Of a stretch of 8,823 bases of DNA, positions 5,701 to 8,823 are shown piece after piece. The stretch covers positions 1-8,823 of the forward strand of contig JAISOR010000055.1 in assembly GCA_031275535.1 (NCBI GenBank), read 5' to 3'. The position numbers were made by a program, and so were the translations under genes. The DNA comes from Treponema sp. Lineage in GTDB: Bacteria > Spirochaetota > Spirochaetia > Treponematales > Breznakiellaceae. Position 1 is the stretch's first letter, and every line of letters begins with the position of its first letter. The notes under the pieces were generated by a model that was given only the letters and a program-made list of their open reading frames with translations, was not told the DNA's origin and made no database searches.

Positions 5701-7684
5701 GGCCTTTACGCCCGGAGAATGGTCCAAGGTCGAGATCCTCTACGGCGGCGGGAAGCGGCAGGTCCTGGTGGAGGGGAACCTTATCCCCGACGCGGAACTG
5801 GTCTACAACCCCGCGGTCCTGGGAAGCGCCGAAGCGGACACCCTGGGAACGGGGCTCTCCGCGGACAGCGCCGGTAAAACGGGCTATGTGGCGCTGTTCC
5901 TGAGCCCCAAAAGCGGAGAGGCCCTGCCGGCGGGGAGTTTTGCGGCGGACGAGCTTATCCTGGAAGAAGCGGCCCCGGCCTACCGGATCAACGCAGGCGC
6001 GGCCTTTGAATGGACCCGGCCGGGGGGCCTCATCAGCTATAAGGGAAAGGACCTGCTGTCGGACCTGTCGGTAAAAACAGCCCTGGAATCCGGAGGCCGG
6101 GGGGACCCCTTTAGCCCGGAATCGGCGTATTTTCTGGGCCTCCTGAGCCATTCCGGCATGGAACTGACCTTTCTGGGGGCTAAACTTTCGGGGAACTTCT
6201 CCTTTTCCGTATCCAATGAATATTCCTCCTGGAGCGGGGGCCACGGGGTTTCCCGGGCCTGGGGCCCCTTCTCCCTAAGGGAATCCTTTTCTACGGCCCC
6301 CAGGGATAAAACCATGGCCCACGGATTCGGGATGAACCTTTCGACCCTGGTCCATTCCATGCTGGAGGGGGATGTCCGGTATGATGCTGAAAAACTGGAC
6401 CGGAACTGGAAAGCCGCCCTGGGCATGAACAGCACCCGGGGGCGGCCCTTCAGCATTGCCCTGAACGCCGACGCCCACTGGACGGAGAAAACCGGCGAAC
6501 CCGCCCGGTGGATGCCCAATTACGCCGAAACCTGGGCCAGGAGCTGGGAGCCGATGCTCCCCGATTGGGGGGCCGCGGCGGAGAAACGGGAGGCCCACGG
6601 CCTCTTTAAAACCGGCCTTTCCACCCGGCCGGTGGGGGTAGAACTCTCCATCGACGGCCTGACGGGTTTTTCAAAGCCCTATACGAGGACCCAGGCGGAG
6701 ACCCTGGGGCGGCTTGATTTTCCCTTCACCATCGGTTCCTACCAGGGGCTCTTCCGGGGGGAACGGAGCTTCCGCCGGAGCCTGTGGTACGCCGGGGAGG
6801 ATATTAGGGATGACGGACAGAAATACTTTGAAAGCATTAAGGATTCCCTGCCCCTGTGGTATTCCATCCCCATATATTCCCTGTTCAATCCCCATTTGGA
6901 AAATACCATGGCCGGGGTCCTGGGGGACTCCGCTTCGGCTTCCCTGACGGAAACCGGCCGTTTTGTTGATAAAATGGCCTTTTCCCTGCGCTTCCCCGAG
7001 CGGTACGGGCTTCCATCCTTTTTCCTTCCCAATGTCTTCAACGCGGAGATCAACCGGGTCCTGGAACACAAACTGGACATCCCCACGGACACCCTTAACC
7101 TCAGCACATCCCTGGGTTTTTCCGCCATCAATCTCTTCGGGGCCTTTGGTACGGTCCCGCTTTTTAATTTTTACCAAAGCGACGAATTTACCCATACCCT
7201 GGGCACGGTGATCAGCATCCCAAAACAGGAGGACCTCTCCTGGCGGCTCCAGGATGAACAGGCCATGACCTTTCATGGCTTTATCGGCGCCGAGCTTGCC
7301 CTGACCAATACCCTTACGGTGGGTTCCGCGGGCTGGATGGAAGGGCTCGGCCTTGCCTGGACCGTCCCGGCAAAGAAAACGCTCCTGGGAACCCTGTATA
7401 TCTGGCTTACCGGCAAGGTCCGGGATCAGAGTACCTGGCCGGCCCTGTCCCTCCTGGCGGCGGCGGAATATGAACGGCTGCGAAAAGAATCCCTGGAACT
7501 GGTGATCGATAAATCCGGGGACCAGGCCAAGGTCTCGATAATTTTACGGCATGAATCCATCATCCGGATTATTGGACGGCTCTACCTTTCGGCCTTCTCC
7601 CAGTTAGACTGCACCCAGAATTATGAAACCAAGGTCTTTTCGTTCATCGGGACCATAGGCACGACCCTTAATATCAGTTTCTAG
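2717..7684 (+). CDS. Giant SprA/Sov-like outer-membrane beta-barrel protein
   Basis: This exported protein of about 1655 residues (counted from ATG 2717) probably spans the outer membrane. A signal peptide (hydrophobic core 25-39, ending L-L-Y-S) is followed by an acidic D-D-D-S-D-D patch. The order of landmarks recalls SprA, the type IX translocon pore. These are alternating strands and G-E-T-I-Q-Y-V-G-V-G-N-T-G (160-172; SprA 'EDxIxxxxxGN'), then F-G-G-Y-G-R-F-G-A-G-A-L-Q-F (about 190-205), and G-I-Y-E-I-I-K-T (435-442) opening a soluble segment. Later come W-T-G-F-Q-V-P-L and E-I-E-I-P-F-R-F-Y-D-F-P (745-756; SprA 'IEFW' region with a lectin-like strand order), and F-A-A-D-E-L-I-L (1075-1082; SprA 'xDELRL'). 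From about 1090 to the end amphipathic strands suggest a barrel, and the last residue is Phe1655, the usual signal for the BAM machinery. The frame stays open upstream to 2279, but that part runs over the divergent genes; ATG 2657 is also possible. SprA homology is inferred by eye; an LptD-like or other giant barrel is the alternative. Confidence 0.7.
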   Translation: MYVLRSTRHGGGYHNYHPWIFKAGCLGIFFILGALPLLYSDDDSDDGPAAAGPALELDIEALRQAITEEAPSELLSLTMGDSEVSLLLSGFWKGSLSANWGIALTPLGASAASTSSPILFTQEADLTLSLWIRERWFVEAGFMDDYNLNTYRAGYQGFEGETIQYVGVGNTGLDYPLFPYLDLGGDNPSSFGGYGRFGAGALQFHTLVRYDAAAREERIFVGDRERTYTRVSVESPLRGISFVLPDENIGGVVPVVYLEDERGSLRDDGGRHWRRALPSEYAASARYGLVELSAAPKGMAAVYYPGGYTPVSLGAYGTPGAAPTPGTGFLGAVSDFFNQSQAVDLAQYPQPGGGPGKPAIIKIDGLDALVIYEKGTFSPFERQSRYGAPTSNSQEAALVRVSTGERIPGYEVVPVDAISVSRDLPLLAGTETQRGIYEIIKTAASGDRRSPEGLWPLGDQYPEIYLPGKQTFTQDLGVRFTNYGAAGAYFIGTDAVPGSIQVFRGGLMDANMAYDQGSGTVRLESPGGSGELIRITYLRQSAERRLGSLAAGIGATYEPGGPFSSALGLGVRWNVSSDSYSEEGASSPGTVGLGGRLAWDYERIKAQTTLGLGFEQPDTTGLYRAAGMEGNEITLGISSSGAFISPPPADSAGGSPLFSGLTLAARAPLVYRDYRDTNFLGSTTLMPIEWSGAKVINQDGPYPAMDSRLSSEVLAAEFSFTPEQNWTGFQVPLGIDAEILERAREIEIPFRFYDFPSGSTGDVRLIVQFGTLPDKDSGGIENPDLIVEGELTLSSADFTQGWLGNLVLSDEDRAKLQDARYMRVLIIAAGGSTVSGRILIAPPHVRGAGWRAITVQGGAGISGAPDSPGGKSVSAVETIEPIGNRLASKYGDIIGKLHPGNARQRVLELSWKGLETSPDESPGFDGRTNIIPLFNYRVLSFFIRGPQAAPQADGTPDTGAQEKIKAGKLHFMIARGPESLGQSREIALESRIPLSAFTPGEWSKVEILYGGGKRQVLVEGNLIPDAELVYNPAVLGSAEADTLGTGLSADSAGKTGYVALFLSPKSGEALPAGSFAADELILEEAAPAYRINAGAAFEWTRPGGLISYKGKDLLSDLSVKTALESGGRGDPFSPESAYFLGLLSHSGMELTFLGAKLSGNFSFSVSNEYSSWSGGHGVSRAWGPFSLRESFSTAPRDKTMAHGFGMNLSTLVHSMLEGDVRYDAEKLDRNWKAALGMNSTRGRPFSIALNADAHWTEKTGEPARWMPNYAETWARSWEPMLPDWGAAAEKREAHGLFKTGLSTRPVGVELSIDGLTGFSKPYTRTQAETLGRLDFPFTIGSYQGLFRGERSFRRSLWYAGEDIRDDGQKYFESIKDSLPLWYSIPIYSLFNPHLENTMAGVLGDSASASLTETGRFVDKMAFSLRFPERYGLPSFFLPNVFNAEINRVLEHKLDIPTDTLNLSTSLGFSAINLFGAFGTVPLFNFYQSDEFTHTLGTVISIPKQEDLSWRLQDEQAMTFHGFIGAELALTNTLTVGSAGWMEGLGLAWTVPAKKTLLGTLYIWLTGKVRDQSTWPALSLLAAAEYERLRKESLELVIDKSGDQAKVSIILRHESIIRIIGRLYLSAFSQLDCTQNYETKVFSFIGTIGTTLNISF
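3265..3272 (+). repeat. G8 homopolymer inside the giant barrel gene
   Basis: Eight consecutive G residues are read as part of L-G-G-D (about residues 183-186). Slippage by one base would shift the frame early and abolish almost the whole protein. Confidence 0.6.
4652..4659 (+). repeat. C8 homopolymer inside the giant barrel gene
   Basis: Eight consecutive C residues are read as S-P-P-P (about residues 645-648). They lie in the part of the protein before the IEIPFRFYDFP motif. Confidence 0.6.
5238..5246 (+). repeat. C9 homopolymer inside the giant barrel gene
   Basis: Nine consecutive C residues are read as A-P-P-H (about residues 841-844). This is the longest single-base run in the window. 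G/C runs of this length are prone to slipped-strand mispairing. Confidence 0.6.
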
Positions 7685-7696
7685 CAGATTCCTGGT

Positions 7697-8215
7697 ATGA
7701 AAAACGCACCAATTTTTTTCATAACTCCAATTGTTCTCGGTAATTCTCCCAGCGCCAATGGGCTCAACTTTATGTACGCCATATTGATGCAGACCTTCCT
7801 GGGGCCAAAACAGGAAGGATTTAAAGACGGCTCGGTTAATTACAGGGGACCGGAATTCCGGGAAGCGACTCTGATGATTCAGGAACTTTATGATAAAGGA
7901 TACATCAATCCGGATAACGCTTCGATTCCTTTCTTTATGGATTCCCTTGAAACCTTCAAGGCCGGAAAAGCCGGATTCACTATCGGCCTTGCTTCCGATG
8001 TAGGGCATTGGAAAGATTTTGGCGAAGCCCTGGGCAATGACACGGTATTGGACAAAATGAATGGTACAACCTACCCGTCTTACGCCAGTTTCCTTCCCTC
8101 GGGAGTTGAAAATGACGTTATGGCGTTAATGTACCAGTACTTTATCAGCAAAGAGATGTCTCTCGATGCATATATAGACGCCGCCGAGAGAATCTACCGG
8201 AGCTCTCTCCAATAA
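7697..8215 (+). pseudogene. Truncated ABC sugar-binding protein (family 1 extracellular solute-binding protein)
   Basis: The open frame gives 172 residues, whereas family members have about 400-450. It opens in what is normally the middle of the protein: I-T-P-I-V-L-G, then F-M-Y-A-I-L-M-Q-T-F-L-G, then E-L-Y-D-K-G-Y-I-N-P-D and F-K-A-G-K-A-G-F-T-I-G-L-A-S-D-V. These are typical of the substrate-binding cleft region. There is no signal peptide or lipobox, so it could not be exported. A second gap is likely after about residue 125: the usual A-I-S-K-x-S-x-N-x-x-A-x-x-F-I-x-Y segment is missing, and the frame passes directly to the C-terminal helices (V-M-A-L-M-Y-Q-Y-F-I-S-K-E-M-S, 142-156). 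The frame has the same phase as the giant gene, whose stop lies 12 bp upstream; no ribosome-binding site or promoter is seen. The permease gene follows after 9 bp as in an intact sugar ABC operon. Best read as a decayed receptor gene; expression as a short cytoplasmic fragment cannot be excluded. Confidence 0.78.
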
Positions 8216-8218
8216 GGG
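8214..8218 (+). promoter_or_regulatory. Ribosome-binding site of the ABC permease gene
   Basis: AAGGG overlaps the TAA stop of the binding-protein remnant and lies six bases before ATG 8225. This arrangement implies translational coupling in the original operon. A second possible site, GGAAAGGA, precedes an in-frame ATG at 8246. Confidence 0.5.
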
Positions 8219-8224
8219 TATCCC

Positions 8225-8823
8225 ATGAAACATCGGAAAGGACTTATGGAAACCGCCAGCTACAAAGAAGCTCTGATTTTGCTTGCCCCAATAATTATAT
8301 TGATGAGTGTTTTCATCGTCCTTCCGGTGTTGTCCAATATATATTACAGTTTTTTTAAATGGAGCGGGGTCGGCAAACCGGTATTCATCGGTCTTGACAA
8401 TTATACACGCATGATTCGGGACGAACGGTTTTTCAGCTCCCTACGGTTTATTGGGGTACTCATCCTGTATGTACCCTTCGGTGTTCTTGCCCCCCTGCTG
8501 CTCTCGGCGGTACTCCGCAGCGGACTCAGGGGTTGGCAGTTTTTCAGGGCCCTGCTTTATCTGCCCAGTGTTCTCGGCGGAGCGCTCCTCGGCGTGGTAT
8601 ATAGGGTCTGCCTCTCCCAGGCCGGCCCGCTTAATACGGTACTTAAATTCTTCGGAGTACAGGGCCTGGAAGATTTTTATCTTTTTGGCAAGAGCTGGAG
8701 CGCGGTTAATACACTGGCCTTTCTATTTGTAATTTGGTTTCGCATTGGTTTCGGGATTATCTTCTTCCTTTCTGCTATGTCCAATATAAACACCGAGCTC
8801 TTCGATGCCGCCGATGTGGATGG
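8225..8823 (+). CDS. ABC sugar transporter permease, MalF/UgpA type (5' part)
   Basis: The frame is open from ATG 8225 through the end of the window (199 codons and two bases). It encodes an inner-membrane subunit of a carbohydrate importer of the MalF/UgpA/LacF family. The N-terminal helix (E-A-L-I-L-L-A-P-I-I-I-L-M, about 15-40) is followed by Y-Y-S-F-F-K-W, the family's 'YxSFxxW' motif, and G-L-D-N-Y-T ('GLxNY'). Further hydrophobic helices occur at about 73-95, 103-122 and 156-180. Residues near 190-199 read E-L-F-D-A-A-D-V-D-G, the beginning of the EAA loop that docks on the ATP-binding subunit. About 90-100 residues with the last helices are missing beyond the edge. Nine bases separate it from the binding-protein remnant. 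Its partner permease (MalG type) and ATPase are expected downstream or elsewhere. An alternative start at 8246 would shorten it by seven residues. The family is certain, the substrate unknown. Confidence 0.93.
   Translation, partial: MKHRKGLMETASYKEALILLAPIIILMSVFIVLPVLSNIYYSFFKWSGVGKPVFIGLDNYTRMIRDERFFSSLRFIGVLILYVPFGVLAPLLLSAVLRSGLRGWQFFRALLYLPSVLGGALLGVVYRVCLSQAGPLNTVLKFFGVQGLEDFYLFGKSWSAVNTLAFLFVIWFRIGFGIIFFLSAMSNINTELFDAADVD

Noticed and set aside
7604..8008. 134-codon open frame on the minus strand over the end of the giant gene and the binding-protein remnant.
   Set aside because: Both ends overlap recognisable homology on the plus strand; its own translation has no recognisable motifs.
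8451..8732. 93-codon open frame on the plus strand.
   Set aside because: It is a different frame inside the ABC permease gene, whose own frame carries the YxSFxxW and EAA motifs.

Overview
The window looks like chromosomal DNA from a GC-rich, Gram-negative-type, carbohydrate-feeding bacterium. The best fit is a Treponema-like spirochaete of the termite-gut type. This rests on overall impression: two lipoproteins with loose or spirochaete-compatible lipoboxes, a GPH-type sugar symporter, a spirochaete-style family 1 sugar-binding protein, and CCC/GGG/CTG-rich coding next to AT-rich promoters. No rRNA or other hard taxonomic marker is present, so the assignment is an inference of moderate strength.

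Layout from left to right: (1) 1-426, the 3' end of a GPH-family (MelB-like) sugar:cation symporter, followed by a GC-rich hairpin. (2) 575-1378, a family 16 glycoside hydrolase lipoprotein with an intact EIDIME catalytic motif. (3) 1379-1621, an intergenic scar holding the last ~35 codons of a thiolase gene on the minus strand and a pyrimidine-rich tract. (4) 2656-1622 on the minus strand, a probable two-gene operon of a DUF503/YlxP-like protein and an unrecognised lipoprotein whose signal-peptide coding region contains a perfect GC palindrome. (5) 2657-2716, an AT-rich divergent promoter region. (6) 2717-7684, one gene for a ~1655-residue exported protein. Its order of motifs resembles SprA/Sov, the giant outer-membrane translocon of the Bacteroidota type IX secretion system, and it ends in Phe. 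(7) 7697-8215, a sugar-binding-protein gene lacking its 5' part and, apparently, an internal segment. (8) 8225-8823, the 5' two thirds of a MalF/UgpA-type ABC sugar permease, cut off by the window end inside its EAA motif.

The symporter, beta-glucanase and ABC permease suggest capture, hydrolysis and uptake of beta-glucan-derived sugars. The truncated binding protein means the ABC importer as drawn here has no working receptor of its own. The most unusual item is the SprA-like giant outer-membrane protein outside its textbook phylum. It stands apart from the sugar genes and has long C and G runs in its reading frame. Two scars, the thiolase tail and the beheaded binding protein, show that the region has been rearranged.
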